64,000 bases of DNA from Anaerotignum sp. (GTDB lineage Bacteria; Bacillota; Clostridia; Lachnospirales; Anaerotignaceae): positions 62,001-126,000 of the forward strand of contig JAHHTW010000001.1 of the NCBI GenBank assembly GCA_020024265.1, written 5' to 3'. The first letter of the stretch is position 1, and every line of letters starts with the position of its first letter. Of this stretch, positions 44,720-53,310 are shown one piece after another. The notes beneath the pieces are model-generated. The model was not told the DNA's origin. It searched no databases and saw only the letters and a list, made by a program, of their open reading frames with translations. The position numbers and the translations under genes were made by a program.

Positions 44720-45346
44720 ATGAAGCTGAAAAATGTATTTTGTTGTTGCTGTATATCACTATTTGTACTTTCCGGATGTGCAAAAGATTCCCCGCAAACA
44801 CCTATGGCTGCCATACAACAGCAATTAACCGAAATGGAGGGCTATACCTGCCTTGCCACACTCACACGCACATCCAACAAAGGAGAAACTTCCTACGAAA
44901 CAAGGCAGAGCTACCGCAAAGACGGTGCCTACCGTTTGGAGATTCTCTCCCCCGAAACCGTTGCTGGTAACTATACTGTATTCGATGGCAAAACCGTATG
45001 TCAGTACAATCCAAAAATGCAGGAACGCATTGTATACGATGTAGCGCCATCCAAACAACGCAATGCGCTTTTTTTGGGGAATTTTCTGGAAAATTATCTG
45101 CAATCCGAAGGTGTCAGCATAGAAAGCGCCGCATTGGACGAAAGTCGCTGTACCGTTTTGGAAGCAATCATACCCAGCGATGATCCCAGCATGGCAAGCG
45201 AAAAACTTTGGATTGACAACGAAACTCTGCTTCCTGTGCGGCTAATTATTTATGATGCCGATGGCGCAGAATGCTTGCGGCTGGATTATACTTCCTTTAC
45301 ATATAACCCGCATTTTGACGAAAACTTATTTGAGATCCCCGCATAA
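44720..45346 (+). CDS. LolA-like lipoprotein (YdcC/GerS-type)
   Basis: Extracytoplasmic lipoprotein of 208 residues with lipobox LSGC (Cys20) and the LolA/LppX-like fold: TEMEGYTCLATLTRTSNKGE, ETRQSYRKDGAYRLEILSPE, GKTVCQYNPK and a C-terminal DENLFEIPA. In Bacillus, ydcC sits before alr-ndoAI-ndoA; in Clostridioides, the related GerS is needed for spore germination. Here the next gene is MazF/EndoA, supporting that assignment, but alr and the antitoxin are missing. AAGGAGGG lies ahead of the ATG. Confidence 0.8.
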   Translation: MKLKNVFCCCCISLFVLSGCAKDSPQTPMAAIQQQLTEMEGYTCLATLTRTSNKGETSYETRQSYRKDGAYRLEILSPETVAGNYTVFDGKTVCQYNPKMQERIVYDVAPSKQRNALFLGNFLENYLQSEGVSIESAALDESRCTVLEAIIPSDDPSMASEKLWIDNETLLPVRLIIYDADGAECLRLDYTSFTYNPHFDENLFEIPA

Positions 45347-45554
45347 AAGCACAAACACCGTGGCATACTCCAAATAGTCAGCGCATACATAAGGCAATCC
45401 TGTAGCTGTAGCATATGCACAATCTTTCTTTCCGGCAATGGTCGTATGCCAAAAGAAAAAATACTGCGTAGAGTGTTAGCATTGCCAAATTGTGCGTTTC
45501 CATGGTTGTACGCATACTGCCTGACAAATTTGCATAGGCGGAAGGTGTTTTGAA

Positions 45555-45905
45555 ATGATCATTCGCAGAGGAGATATTTTTTATGCGGACCTCAGCCCTG
45601 TTGTCGGTAGCGAACAGGGCGGTGTACGTCCTGTACTCATCATACAGAACGATATGGGAAACAAATACAGTCCAACCATCATTTGTGCTGCCATTACTTC
45701 ACGCATGAATAAGGCAAAATTGCCTACACACATTGCATTGTCATCTACAGAATATGCATTGCCAAAGGATAGCGTGGTGCTTCTGGAACAAATCCGCACA
45801 ATTGACAAACGGCGCTTAAAAGAAAAAATATGCCATATTGACACAGAAAAAATGGCAGAGGTCAATCGCAGTCTGTTGATTAGCTTGGGGCTGATTGCCA
45901 GATAA
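45555..45905 (+). CDS. MazF/EndoA-type mRNA endoribonuclease
   Basis: Sequence-specific ribonuclease toxin of 116 residues, PemK/MazF family. The length matches, as do the catalytic Arg25 ([12 protein letters not shown]) and Thr48 (AAITSRMNK) of Bacillus EndoA. GGAAGGTG lies 8 bases before the ATG. No antitoxin gene precedes it: the 208 bases up to the lipoprotein stop hold no plausible frame. It is followed by a strong terminator, so it is expressed alone or with the lipoprotein. Confidence 0.93.
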   Translation: MIIRRGDIFYADLSPVVGSEQGGVRPVLIIQNDMGNKYSPTIICAAITSRMNKAKLPTHIALSSTEYALPKDSVVLLEQIRTIDKRRLKEKICHIDTEKMAEVNRSLLISLGLIAR

Positions 45906-45911
45906 CATAAA

Positions 45912-45952
45912 AAAAGCGGTGGCTGCTTTTTTTGCATACCACCGCTTTTCTA
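45912..45952 (+). terminator. Terminator after mazF
   Basis: A perfect 11-bp stem AAAAGCGGTGG/CCACCGCTTTT with a 16-base loop. Confidence 0.8.
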
Positions 45953-46090
45953 CATAAAAATCATAAAAACATCATTGGAAAACAAAAGAAACAGATGAAA
46001 ACCCTATCCCCACAGATCACCCAAACACAACATAAGCATTAGAGCAAGTTCTTATGTTTGCTTGCTTTTTGCAGGCATTGTTGTGCTTTT

Positions 46091-46684
46091 TTATTTCTTG
46101 TTTTGGTTCTGATAAAAATAGTGCTTTTGATTCATATGATCTCTTGCAATTTCGAGGGATTCGCCAAAACGTTGAAAATGCACAATTTCTCTTTCACGCA
46201 GAAAACGCAAGGGAGCCAAAACATCTGGATCTTCTGCCATATCAATCAAATATTCATATGTGCTGCGTGCTTTCTGCTCTGCTGCCATATCTTCATACAA
46301 ATCGGTAATCGGATCGCCTTTGGACTGGAGCGCAGTCGCCGAAAACGGTACACCGGCTGCACTGCTCGGATATACCCCAAAACCATGGTTGACATAGTAT
46401 GCATCCAATCCACCAGCAATGATTTCATCCTTAGACAAACCCTGCATCAACTGAGAAACCATGGTACTGGTCATCTCCATATGTGCCAATTCCTCCGTTG
46501 CAATATCATTGAGCGTCGCTCTGGCCTCAGGGGTTACCATGGTAAAACGCTGGCTTAAATATCGCAGCGCTGCACCGGATTCACCATCACCTCCGCCATA
46601 GGATTCCAAAATCAGCTTTGCCATACGTGCATCCGGCTTTTTGATATTGATGGGAAATTCCAATTTCTTTTCATAAATCCACAT
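46091..46684 (-). CDS. cotJC: Spore coat protein CotJC (manganese-catalase family)
   Basis: Ferritin-like four-helix protein of 197 residues related to manganese catalase and found in spore coats. Di-metal ligand motifs are present: ESGAALRYLSQRF, ATEELAHMEM, AAEQKARSTYEYL and LREREIVHFQRFGE. It follows cotJB directly in cotJA-cotJB-cotJC. Coat localisation and peroxide protection are known for relatives, not shown here. Confidence 0.94.
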   Translation of the reverse strand: MWIYEKKLEFPINIKKPDARMAKLILESYGGGDGESGAALRYLSQRFTMVTPEARATLNDIATEELAHMEMTSTMVSQLMQGLSKDEIIAGGLDAYYVNHGFGVYPSSAAGVPFSATALQSKGDPITDLYEDMAAEQKARSTYEYLIDMAEDPDVLAPLRFLREREIVHFQRFGESLEIARDHMNQKHYFYQNQNKK

Positions 46685-46972
46685 TTAACGACACTCCTTT
46701 CCTGCCAAAGAGGGATTTGCACCAATCTGCCACGGCCAAGGATCATTTTTCCACTGCCATGTCGCATCATTCTCTCCCGCATCACTGCGGAAGGAACACA
46801 ACGGTCCATAGGCATCTTCATATTTCATACGGACTTCTTCGGCTGCCGCAACGACTTTGCGATAATCTCCAATCGCTTTGGTATCCTCAGGATGTGTATT
46901 GAGATATAAACCCATATCCACTGCAATAAAATCCAACTCCATCAGTTTTTGTAAGATTACATCTTTTTCCAT
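46685..46972 (-). CDS. cotJB: Spore coat protein CotJB
   Basis: Small coat protein of 95 residues. The N-terminal LQKLMELDFIAVDMGLYLNTHPEDTKAI block and the W-rich C-terminus with WQWKNDPWPW are typical of CotJB. ATG at 46972 has GGGGGG upstream and overlaps cotJA by 16 bases. The stop abuts cotJC directly. Confidence 0.92.
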   Translation of the reverse strand: MEKDVILQKLMELDFIAVDMGLYLNTHPEDTKAIGDYRKVVAAAEEVRMKYEDAYGPLCSFRSDAGENDATWQWKNDPWPWQIGANPSLAGKECR

Positions 46973-47235
46973 GATTGTTCCCCCCTTGCATTTTGACGTA
47001 TATGACTTCCCTGCTGATATGGCATAGAAAGTGCCGGAAATGCCGTACCACATACCAAATCCTGCTCTGCATTAAGCGAAACACGATAGGGCTGACTTGC
47101 GACATACGCCTGTGCCAGCCCTACCTCTGCAAGCACACAAGCATTGCATCCATCTGTACCACATATACCATCTGATTGTGCCGGCAGAGTTTCCATGACT
47201 TCTTCCAACAAAAAGCTATCCACAATTTCTTTCAT
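46957..47235 (-). CDS. cotJA: Spore coat associated protein CotJA
   Basis: First gene of the cotJ unit, 92 residues. The conserved coat segment ALSMPYQQ lies near the C-terminus, after PAQSDGICGTDGCNACVLAEVG, which is unusually Cys-rich. ATG at 47235 has AGGAGG upstream; a much longer frame to 47394 is not supported. Expression is expected in the mother cell under sigma-E, but I could not define a clear promoter. Confidence 0.85.
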   Translation of the reverse strand: MKEIVDSFLLEEVMETLPAQSDGICGTDGCNACVLAEVGLAQAYVASQPYRVSLNAEQDLVCGTAFPALSMPYQQGSHIRQNARGEQSWKKM

Positions 47236-47318
47236 GTCATTTCCTCCTATTCCTACTTCTTTGATTATGATATGGAAAGGAAAGGCTATATGTGCAAGAT
47301 TCTTCTCCCGTAGCAAAA

Positions 47319-47339
47319 CACATTGGAATGTGATATAAT
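47319..47339 (+). promoter_or_regulatory. alaX promoter with adjacent palindrome
   Basis: Extended -10 TGATATAAT (TATAAT at 47334-47339) lies 45 bases before alaX, immediately preceded by a perfect 14-bp palindrome CACATTGGAATGTG (47319-47332) that could bind a repressor. The region is divergent with cotJ. Confidence 0.45.
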
Positions 47340-47383
47340 TTTTCCATACATTACTGATGACAAAAGAAATGAGGGAATAGATC

Positions 47384-48550
47384 ATGCAAACCATAAAATC
47401 ATATTACAATGATGCTTACACCACAGATTTTACCGCAACCGTTGTATCCTGCGAGCCGATTGGCAAGCAATACGGTGTCGTTTTGGACAGCACATTTTTT
47501 TATCCGGAAGGCGGTGGACAACCTGCGGATTATGGTACATTGGGCAATGCAAATGTACAGGACGTAAAGGAAAAAGATCATATTATTACACATATCACGG
47601 ATAAGCCGTTGGAAGTCGGAACATCCGTAGCAGGGCATATTGACTGGAAGCGTCGGTTTGATCTGATGCAAAATCATTCCGGAGAGCATATTTTATCCGG
47701 CATCATTTGCAGTCGTTACGGATGTGATAATGTGGGATTTCATATGGGAAAGGATGTCATACTGATTGATTTCAACACCAAAATTCCTGACGGGGATTTA
47801 CCATTATTGGAGCAGACTGCGAATGAAGCCATTTGGAAAAATGCACCTTCCCGTGTGTTCTATCCCTCCGCTGCGGAATTGGATGCATTGGAATACCGCA
47901 GCAAAAAAGCATTATCGGGGCAAGTGCGTATTCTGGAAATGGTGGGGTATGACCGTTGTGCGTGTTGTGGAACACATGTACAGCTTGCAGGTGAAATTGG
48001 TATCATCAAGATTTTATCTGCACAAAATTACAAAGGGGGAACCCGACTGGAAATTGTCTGCGGAATGCGTGCATTTGCCGACTATCAGGAAAAAACAAAA
48101 AATGCAGCTGCCATATCCGCACTGCTTTCTGTACCTACAAGCAAAATTGCAGAAGCAACTGCCTCACTGTATCAGGAGCGGGAGGCACTCAAACAAGTCA
48201 TCAGCCGTATGAAATGGGAAAAAATACACACATTGGCAAAGCAGGCAGATGAAACACAAAAGCAGCTTTGTTTCTTTATACAGGATTTTGATGCAAAAGA
48301 CATGGTACATTTTGCAGACCTACTTTTAGAAAAAACGAACGGGACTGTTGCAGTATTTTCCGAAGCAAATACAGGCTTTTCCTTTGTACTGATGAGTCGC
48401 ACAGAGGATATGCGTTCCATTGCTGCACAGATGCGGGAAACATTCCAAAGCAAGGGTGGTGGAAAGCCGGAAAGTGTACAAGGGAAAACCGAAGCCAGCC
48501 AAAAGGATTTGCAAGCATTCTTTTCAGCAAAGGGATTTGAAATTTTATAA
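47384..48550 (+). CDS. Alanyl-tRNA editing protein AlaX (long form)
   Basis: Stand-alone editing enzyme of 388 residues that deacylates Ser-tRNA(Ala). The N-terminal AlaRS second domain has PEGGGQPADYG; zinc ligands are His98 and His102 in NHSGEHIL plus Cys195/His198 in CCGTHV. A coiled coil (ASLYQEREALKQVISRMKWE) and a DHHA1-like C-terminal domain (residues about 290-388, with QSKGGGKPESVQGK) follow, making it the AlaX-L type. GAGGGA lies upstream of the ATG. It is followed by the 123-bp repeat array. Confidence 0.92.
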   Translation: MQTIKSYYNDAYTTDFTATVVSCEPIGKQYGVVLDSTFFYPEGGGQPADYGTLGNANVQDVKEKDHIITHITDKPLEVGTSVAGHIDWKRRFDLMQNHSGEHILSGIICSRYGCDNVGFHMGKDVILIDFNTKIPDGDLPLLEQTANEAIWKNAPSRVFYPSAAELDALEYRSKKALSGQVRILEMVGYDRCACCGTHVQLAGEIGIIKILSAQNYKGGTRLEIVCGMRAFADYQEKTKNAAAISALLSVPTSKIAEATASLYQEREALKQVISRMKWEKIHTLAKQADETQKQLCFFIQDFDAKDMVHFADLLLEKTNGTVAVFSEANTGFSFVLMSRTEDMRSIAAQMRETFQSKGGGKPESVQGKTEASQKDLQAFFSAKGFEIL

Positions 48551-48560
48551 CGACAAAAGA

Positions 48561-48990
48561 CCTTGGGGCGTTGCCCCAATCCCCACAATCTTTTGAAAAA
48601 GATTGACCAAAACTTTTGATGCAGTATTTCTCCGAAATACTGCCATGGTTTTACAAACAGGGATGGCATGTAGGACGGACAGACCTTGGGGCGTTGCCCC
48701 AATTTCCATAATCTTTTACAAAAGATGGAACAAAACTTTTGATGCAGTATTTCTCCGAAATACTGCCATAGTTTTACAAACAGGGATGGCATGTAGGACG
48801 GACAGACCTTGGGGCATTGCCCCAATTTCCATAATCTTTTGCAAAAGATGGAACAAAACTTTTGATGCAGTATTTCTCCGAAATACTGCCATGGTTTTAC
48901 AAACAGGGATGGCATGTAGGACGGACAGACCTTGGGGCGTTGCCCCATCCCCCACAATCTTTTGCAAAAGATGGAACAAAACTTTTTGAT
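48561..48990. repeat. 123-bp tandem repeat array with three hairpins per unit
   Basis: About 3.5 copies of a 123-bp unit, starting at 48561, 48684, 48807 and 48930 with the last truncated. Each unit holds hairpin A TTGGGGC-GTT-GCCCCAA, hairpin B ATCTTTT-GC-AAAAGAT and hairpin C GCAGTATTTC-TCC-GAAATACTGC. In copy 3 the only change in hairpin A is in the loop (ATT). The period equals 41 codons, so open frames run through it on both strands, but none has a ribosome site and the frames copy the repeat. I read it as non-coding structured repeat, not genes. Confidence 0.85.
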
Positions 48991-49011
48991 TGCATGTATG
49001 ATGGATCACAC

Positions 49012-49048
49012 AAAAAGGTTGGGAAACAAAATCTTTCCCAACCTTTTT
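49012..49048. terminator. Bidirectional terminator between repeat array and glycerate kinase
   Basis: An AAAAAGGTTGGGAAA/TTTCCCAACCTTTTT stem with an 8-base loop. Confidence 0.9.
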
Positions 49049-49080
49049 CATTTGTTGCAAGCAATGGTATGGATATTCTT

Positions 49081-50337
49081 TTAAGCATTTTCCTCCATCA
49101 ACAAAAAGTACAAATCATTGACATTCGTACCTGTTGGCCCTGTCATAATCAGTCCATCCACCTGTCTCAATGCATCATATGCATTGTTATCCGCAAGCAC
49201 TTGTTCGCATGAAATATTTTTTTCCTTCAGCTTCTGCATTGTATTTCCATCCACCATACCACCTGCTGCATCCGTAGGGCCATCGGTGCCATCTGAGCCA
49301 ACAGCTGCCAAAAGCACATGGTCCATACCTTCCAAATACGGTGCTGCTGCCAAAGCAAGCTCTTGATTGCGTCCGCCTTTTCCTGTACCGGTAAGATGCA
49401 CAACCGTTTCTCCACCACAAATCAAAGCACATTTTCCGGACAACATCCCTTCGCCTTTTTGCCTGCTTCTTGCAATAGCGCCCATAAACCGTCCTGCTTC
49501 TCTCGCTTCACAATCCAACATCGTTGTCAATACAAATGGCGTATATCCAAGTTCTTGCGCTACAGTGGCAGCGGCATTGCAAAGCTGTGACACACTGCCT
49601 GTTACCACAACCGCTCCATTCTCTACATGCTTTGGTGTTTCTTCTTGCAGCTGCTTTTTCATTTTGGGTGAAATCTTCAGGTCATATTTCTGCACAATAT
49701 CCCATGCCTGCTGTACTGTGGATGCATCTGCCACAGTAGGGCCTGATGCAATCGCATCTACACGATCTCCCAATATATCGCTCAATGCAATGGTATATAC
49801 GAATGCGGGTGCGCAGAGCTTTGCAAAACGTCCACCTTTTACTGCCGAAAGATGCTTGCGTATGGTATTGATTTCCACAATATCTGCACCACATGCCAAA
49901 AGCTGCTGATTGATTTCTTTCAAATCAGAAAGCGTTAAGCACCCAGAAGGCTTTTCAAACAATGCCGAACCACCTCCGGAGAGCAAAAACAACACCGTAT
50001 CCTCTTTTGTCAATCCCTCAACTGCTTCCAGTATCACCTCTGTACCCTTAATACAGTTTTCATCCAATACCGGATGACTTCCCTCTATGATTTGAAAGCC
50101 CTCGATTTCCCCTTGACTATGCCTGTATTTTGTCAATACCACGCCTTTTTTGATACGTCCTTGCAGCAATTCACTCGCTGCTTTTGCCATTGTCCACGCA
50201 GCCTTCCCCACTGCGATGACGGTTACAAAGTTTGAAAGCTGCCTTTGCTTCAATGCCCGATGGACTGCCTCATACGGCATCACACTTTGCAGCGTTTGAT
50301 GGATGATATATTCTGCATCCTGACGTAATGTTCCCAT
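49081..50337 (-). CDS. Glycerate 2-kinase (MOFRL family)
   Basis: Class II glycerate kinase of 418 residues that makes 2-phosphoglycerate from D-glycerate. The N-terminal DUF4147 domain has VIAVGKAAWTMAKAA and FLLSGGGSALFE. The C-terminal MOFRL domain has LICGGETVVHLTGTGKGGRNQE and AVGSDGTDGPTDAAGG. ATG at 50337 has AAGGAGGT upstream. It is monocistronic with a good promoter and a strong terminator; no other glycerate genes are near. Confidence 0.94.
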   Translation of the reverse strand: MGTLRQDAEYIIHQTLQSVMPYEAVHRALKQRQLSNFVTVIAVGKAAWTMAKAASELLQGRIKKGVVLTKYRHSQGEIEGFQIIEGSHPVLDENCIKGTEVILEAVEGLTKEDTVLFLLSGGGSALFEKPSGCLTLSDLKEINQQLLACGADIVEINTIRKHLSAVKGGRFAKLCAPAFVYTIALSDILGDRVDAIASGPTVADASTVQQAWDIVQKYDLKISPKMKKQLQEETPKHVENGAVVVTGSVSQLCNAAATVAQELGYTPFVLTTMLDCEAREAGRFMGAIARSRQKGEGMLSGKCALICGGETVVHLTGTGKGGRNQELALAAAPYLEGMDHVLLAAVGSDGTDGPTDAAGGMVDGNTMQKLKEKNISCEQVLADNNAYDALRQVDGLIMTGPTGTNVNDLYFLLMEENA

Positions 50338-50374
50338 TCCAATACCTCCTTGAAATTGCGGATTTCTTTTTTCT

Positions 50375-50403
50375 ATTGTATCGGTATCTGAGCATATTGA
50401 CAA
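50375..50403 (-). promoter_or_regulatory. Promoter for glycerate kinase
   Basis: TTGTCA and TACAAT are separated by exactly 17 bases on the minus strand, 38 bases before the start. Confidence 0.75.
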
Positions 50404-50465
50404 GGGGCGAAAAAATATTCCCGAAACATTACAATACTGCTATGCACGCCTTCTTTGGGATAAAA

Positions 50466-50491
50466 AAAGGAAGCCATCCGACTTCCTTTCT
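50466..50491 (-). terminator. Terminator after the LtaS-like gene
   Basis: An AAAGGAAG/CTTCCTTT stem with an 8-base loop is followed by T4 on the minus strand, 4 bases after the stop codon. Confidence 0.8.
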
Positions 50492-50494
50492 CTG

Positions 50495-52372
50495 TTAGGA
50501 ATTTAATTTATGATCAAACAACAAATAATACTCCCAGCCATGCAAATATTTTATGGCTTGATTCATTTCTTCTGTATATTCCTCGATATAATCACCGTTT
50601 GCCGTCATTTGATACATATTGGAAAGCACAGGATATTTCTTACGGATTGCATTGAGCGTGTCATATACGGGAGAAAGTTCATCCAGTCCTGCAAACTCCA
50701 TCGTCAATGCACCCAAATAAAAGGAACTGATGATTCCGCTTTCCGGCAGCTTTGCATCTGCAATATTCTCTTTCACATCGCACAGCTGTGCTGCGCTGTC
50801 ATTGCTCCAAATGATATAGGGTGTTTGGTACAATGCCATTTGTTCTTTTGGTGTACCATTGGCATCAATGGGATAATCCAATAGATCAAAGAAGTCCATA
50901 CCATTGGAAAAACCGGGAAGGTGGTCACCGAAATAAACCACGATAATCGGTTCTTCGCTATTTTCCGCATAATCCACCAACCGCTGCAATTCCCGATCCG
51001 CATCCATGATACAATGGAAATATTGATTCAACAAATCATTTTCTTCCTTTGTCAAAGCCACATCTGTTTTGAAATGCTGTTCTATGTTTTGAAATTTATT
51101 TTCATACGGTCCATGATTTTGTATGGTTACACTAAAGAGAAACTGTGGTGCATCCGAGGACCGGATGTTTGTATCCAGCACTTCAATGATTTTATCCATC
51201 GTTGCTTCTTCATTGATATAGCCAGCAATGCCCTGTGTTTGCAAATGAAAAGAATCTTCCAGAAAATATGTATCCTCAAAGCCAAAATGAGGATATACAT
51301 TTTGTCTGTTGTAAAACCATGCATAGCCCGGATGAATTGCTGCGGTATGATACCCAATATTGCGCAGACGATATGGGATTGCATCTATCTCATGCCGTAC
51401 AAAATCATAGGACGGCTGTGTGCTGCGCAGCAAACGTGTGGAAAGACCTGTCAATACATCATACTCCGTATTTGCTGTACCACCGCCAAAACCCGGTACA
51501 AAGATATGCCCACTGACCGCATGCTCACTTTTGCTCAATTCCTTAAAATGCTGCATGGGGTCTACCAGTCCGTCAAAAGAGATGTGTGGATTTTCACTCA
51601 AATCAGAATATGCCTCTCCCATAATCATAACGATATGTGGCTTTTTCTCCTGTTCTGCCGGTTTTTCCATATCATAAATTTCAGCATATGTCTGCTCATG
51701 ATATCCTTCCGGTTTTTCTACGGACATCAAACTGATTTGATGTACAAAAGAATATGACAAACCATGGGAATTATACTGATTTACTGCAAAATATGGATTT
51801 CCGTAAACAGGATATTTGGCATATTGAGCATCATTGGCATAAATGACAGCATATGCTGCTGCACCAATCACAATCGTGCATACCAATCCAATCCCACACT
51901 GCTTCCGATTGATGTTTGCAGCCGGCAGTTTCCAAATCAGAAACACCAGCAATACAATCAGCAGAAACACGCAAATTATCAACAATACCACCTGCCAAAT
52001 AGGGAATGTCCGAAAAATAGACATCGCTTCTTTCACCAGCTGCAAATCGGTAGGCAAAAGCGGTTCCTGTCGCATAGTGACCTTAATCTTATCTGCAATC
52101 GACAAAATCAGCCATATGGCATTGAGCAATACACCGGAAAACACGGTGTGTCTTGTTAAGAAGAACAATATCCCCATCACACATAACGCAGGCAGGAAAT
52201 TCCATAGAATCAAAGAGGGGTTTTCCATTACAATTTGTATAACCTCTCTCTGATCTGTTGTTGTTACCCCAAACATGATGATCGTTGCCAACAGCGTCGC
52301 ACACAGCAAAAAAACAATACGATTGCGCCATCGTTTTTCTATCATATCAGATATCTGATAGATCAAAGACAT
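50495..52372 (-). CDS. LTA synthase family sulfatase (LtaS-like)
   Basis: Membrane phosphoglycerol transferase of 625 residues. Five N-terminal helices are visible (IVFLLCATLLATIIMFG through VCTIVIGAAAYAVIYA), then an extracellular sulfatase-fold domain starting near KKPHIVMIMGEAYSDLSENP. The catalytic Thr is in GFGGGTANTEYDVLTG, and metal/substrate motifs include TIQNHGPYENKF and VYFGDHLPGF. The MGEAYSD variant rather than MNESFSD puts it in the clostridial subgroup, so product could be LTA or a related glycerophosphate polymer. ATG at 52372 has AAAGG upstream. Confidence 0.9.
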   Translation of the reverse strand: MSLIYQISDMIEKRWRNRIVFLLCATLLATIIMFGVTTTDQREVIQIVMENPSLILWNFLPALCVMGILFFLTRHTVFSGVLLNAIWLILSIADKIKVTMRQEPLLPTDLQLVKEAMSIFRTFPIWQVVLLIICVFLLIVLLVFLIWKLPAANINRKQCGIGLVCTIVIGAAAYAVIYANDAQYAKYPVYGNPYFAVNQYNSHGLSYSFVHQISLMSVEKPEGYHEQTYAEIYDMEKPAEQEKKPHIVMIMGEAYSDLSENPHISFDGLVDPMQHFKELSKSEHAVSGHIFVPGFGGGTANTEYDVLTGLSTRLLRSTQPSYDFVRHEIDAIPYRLRNIGYHTAAIHPGYAWFYNRQNVYPHFGFEDTYFLEDSFHLQTQGIAGYINEEATMDKIIEVLDTNIRSSDAPQFLFSVTIQNHGPYENKFQNIEQHFKTDVALTKEENDLLNQYFHCIMDADRELQRLVDYAENSEEPIIVVYFGDHLPGFSNGMDFFDLLDYPIDANGTPKEQMALYQTPYIIWSNDSAAQLCDVKENIADAKLPESGIISSFYLGALTMEFAGLDELSPVYDTLNAIRKKYPVLSNMYQMTANGDYIEEYTEEMNQAIKYLHGWEYYLLFDHKLNS

Positions 52373-52432
52373 ACAAAACATCCTTTCTCTTTCTGGTTTC
52401 GTCATTTTTCATTGGTATTTTCCTAATGTCGT

Positions 52433-52461
52433 ATTATACGATATTCTGTATAGAAAGTAAA
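52433..52461 (-). promoter_or_regulatory. Promoter for the LtaS-like gene
   Basis: TTTACT and TATAAT are 17 bases apart on the minus strand, about 60 bases before the start. Confidence 0.65.
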
Positions 52462-52584
52462 GTAAGTCTATGCAAACTTCTTTTTTCTTATCGGAAAGTT
52501 TGACATCTGCCATCCTTTCCTCTGCTGTATTTTGTCCAATATTATGGCTTGATTTCAAATATTGCAAAACGTCATAAAATAAAA

Positions 52585-52617
52585 AAAGACCATCTATACC
52601 GGATAGATGATCTTTTT
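52585..52617. terminator. Terminator after the 159-residue membrane protein gene
   Basis: An AAAGATCATCTAT/ATAGATGGTCTTT stem with a 5-base loop is followed by T7 on the minus strand. Confidence 0.88.
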
Positions 52618-52631
52618 ATGATACCGCAATC

Positions 52632-53111
52632 TTATTTTTTCTGTTTTGTATTGGCATCCTCTTTACCGGAAACCATGCTGCTCATTTTTGCGGATATTTT
52701 TTCGCTAAACGTCTTATTTTTCTTATCTGCCAGATTCATACCCGTTATGGATACAATATAAATTCCTGCCAAATCAACCTTAACACTCTTTTTTACCGGC
52801 AAAACATCATATACCGGTTTGTCACACATCAAAGTCATAATCTGGGGGCCAATTTTTGCTCGAATCAAATTTGCTTTACGCAATCTTGCCGATTTTGGCA
52901 TTTGTTCATAAACACCTTTGGGCAAGTTGGTTGCTGTTGGCTTTTCCTGTTTTTTATCAATGATAAAAATCTGCATTGTCGTACGGTTCTGATCAATAAA
53001 ATCCTGTGCCTGTATGACACGACGCATATTTTTACGATTCAAATAATACAGCCCTGCCAACACAATACCTACAACAATCAAAACAATGATCAATACATCA
53101 AAAAATGTCAC
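52632..53111 (-). CDS. Hypothetical single-pass membrane protein
   Basis: Protein of 159 residues with an N-terminal helix (VLIIVLIVVGIVLAGLYYLN) and a basic cytoplasmic domain of about 130 residues (RRVIQAQDFIDQNRTTMQIF, KANLIRAKIGPQIMTLMCDK, YIVSITGMNLADKKNK). I recognise the general look of a clostridial single-pass protein but no named family. GTG at 53109-53111 has AAGGAGG 8 bases upstream and starts exactly at the membrane helix, so it is preferred over the ATG at 53198. It has its own promoter and terminator and is divergent from cls. Confidence 0.75.
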   Translation of the reverse strand: MTFFDVLIIVLIVVGIVLAGLYYLNRKNMRRVIQAQDFIDQNRTTMQIFIIDKKQEKPTATNLPKGVYEQMPKSARLRKANLIRAKIGPQIMTLMCDKPVYDVLPVKKSVKVDLAGIYIVSITGMNLADKKNKTFSEKISAKMSSMVSGKEDANTKQKK

Positions 53112-53164
53112 GAATACTTCCTCCTTACAAAACAACTTGTGTTTCCTCTCTTGCATCACGTCAT

Positions 53165-53193
53165 ATTGTAACAGAGTTTTTGGAATTATGGAA
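53165..53193 (-). promoter_or_regulatory. Promoter for the 159-residue membrane protein gene
   Basis: TTCCAT and TACAAT are 17 bases apart, with an extended TGT before the -10, on the minus strand. Confidence 0.55.
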
Positions 53194-53235
53194 GCCAAAA
53201 TATGAATTTTTTCATTTTTTTTGAAAAACGTACGC

Positions 53236-53264
53236 TTGCAGTATCATAAAATTTTGCGTATACT
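53236..53264 (+). promoter_or_regulatory. Promoter for the cls operon
   Basis: TTGCAG and TATACT are 17 bases apart, about 47 bases before cls. Confidence 0.7.
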
Positions 53265-53310
53265 ACTGACAGGAGAACTTGTATCAATGTATATGGAAGG
53301 AGACTGACGC

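Noticed and set aside
45347..45554. Hidden antitoxin gene ahead of mazF
   Set aside because: All frames are short or lack start signals, and none resembles a ribbon-helix-helix or AbrB-type antitoxin.
48172..48957. 261-residue minus-strand frame across alaX and the repeats
   Set aside because: Built from the 123-bp repeat and the antisense of alaX; no ribosome site. The frame exists only because the repeat length is divisible by three.
48603..48989. 128-residue plus-strand frame in the repeat array
   Set aside because: Translates the same 41-codon repeat three times; the start lies in hairpin-forming sequence with no ribosome site.
48561..48990. CRISPR array
   Set aside because: The whole 123-bp unit repeats with no unique spacers, and no cas genes are present.
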